From contig VWND01000050.1 of the NCBI GenBank assembly GCA_009599575.1, positions 62,001-126,000 of the forward strand: a DNA stretch of 64,000 bases, read 5' to 3'. Below, piece by piece: positions 63,706 to 64,000 of this stretch (position 1 is its first letter; each line of letters opens with the position of its first letter). The notes beneath the pieces were generated by a model. That model was not told where the DNA came from, ran no database searches, and saw only the letters and a program-made list of their open reading frames with translations. This DNA is from Blumeriella jaapii (taxonomy: Eukaryota > Ascomycota > Leotiomycetes > Helotiales > Drepanopezizaceae). The position numbers and the translations under genes are program-made.

Positions 63706-64000
63706 TATCACAGCTAGCTTAAAAGTAATCAGAAAAGTGATATAAACCAAAAGGTACGCATGTAAATTAAAAGAAAAACACCGAGTTAAAATGCTCGGGG
63801 TCGCGAACTTTATATACAGTAGATTGCGCTTATGGGTCACGTGACTTAGCGCGAGGCCTAGTGGCCGAGGTGGTCCGTGCCCAAACCTTAATCCAACACC
63901 ACCAGCATTCATACCACTGGCAACCAGCATTCATACCACTGGCAACCATACCACTGGCAGCCATACCACTGGCAGCCATACCACTGGCAGCCATACCACT
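63706..64000 (-). repeat. 5' LTR of the Ty3/gypsy element, partial
   Basis: It matches 57422 onward. The first 125 bp or so differ by about 20 transitions, nearly all G to A with one C to T; from about 63835 to the window edge the two copies are identical as far as I can read. Confidence 0.8.

Larger units (their letters stand above)
57422..64000 (-). mobile_element. RIP-degraded Ty3/gypsy LTR retrotransposon, right end outside window
   Basis: The order on the minus strand is that of Ty3/gypsy: 5' LTR (from 63706 rightwards), gag zinc knuckle CYNCGKLGHFANVC (about 62210-62160), reverse transcriptase N-part (FVKK-like ILFIKKSNGF..LYIDYRKFN, 60857-60651), RT palm (DDFC-like NDFCSAYFNDIFIY, 60494-60309), RNase H start (RLETDFFD..AELNYSIYDKKL, 60098-59841), integrase (HFGMPDLIVSDR, about 58880-58790), purine tract, then 3' LTR at 57825-57422. 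Many stops and base changes destroy every frame, including the RT active-site region, where a D is replaced by N. It cannot be functional as read. Clade beyond Ty3/gypsy is not claimed. Confidence 0.85.

Overview
The window is nuclear DNA of a filamentous ascomycete (Pezizomycotina). The evidence is many 46-84 bp introns with GT..CTAAC/CTGAC..AG signals, fungal versions of eIF4G, Yak1, Rad26 and Aquarius, an intron-bearing tRNA-Asp, and AT-rich blocks of transposons degraded in the manner of repeat-induced point mutation (RIP). The eIF4G sequence recalls Leotiomycetes to me, but that is a weak impression.

Layout. 1-3320 (-): POL1, DNA polymerase alpha, running off the left edge, divergent from 3713-6003 (+), a mitochondrial-type PPR protein. 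6227-8510 (-): uncharacterised protein. 9465-10678 (+): RRM protein. 12630-15586 (+): YAK1 kinase. 16582-20224 (+): RAD26/CSB. A tRNA-Asp(GTC) lies at 21815-21900 (-). 23878-28837 (-): eIF4G. 28838-34727 is a gene-free stretch full of microsatellites and homopolymers. 34728-36481 (-): RING plus LON-domain protein. 36482-40404 is gene-free. 40405-43200 (-): THO complex subunit 1 fused to a guanylate-kinase-like domain, divergent from 43514-48097 (+), the Aquarius-type spliceosomal helicase. After 48.1 kb gene density collapses: one doubtful small Ser/Thr/Cys-rich gene (about 49.4-50.1 kb), then AT-rich DNA holding a ruined LINE (about 52.1-56.9 kb, -), a 269 bp LTR-like piece, and a ruined Ty3/gypsy element (57422 to beyond the right edge, -) with recognisable LTRs, gag zinc knuckle, RT, RNase H and integrase.

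The genes are mostly informational housekeeping: DNA replication (POL1), transcription-coupled repair (RAD26), mRNA export (THO1), splicing (Aquarius), translation initiation (eIF4G). THO1 and Aquarius share a 313 bp divergent promoter, so two RNA-processing factors may be co-expressed.

Two points stand out. The THO1 gene encodes a C-terminal guanylate-kinase fold whose P-loop lysine is lost, with the fusion carried across a canonical intron. Separately, five conserved or otherwise continuous reading frames are broken by exactly one base, each at a short homopolymer, which looks like assembly error and affects gene models. Intergenic DNA also carries many copies of a palindromic GTACAGTAC/GTACTGTAC motif.
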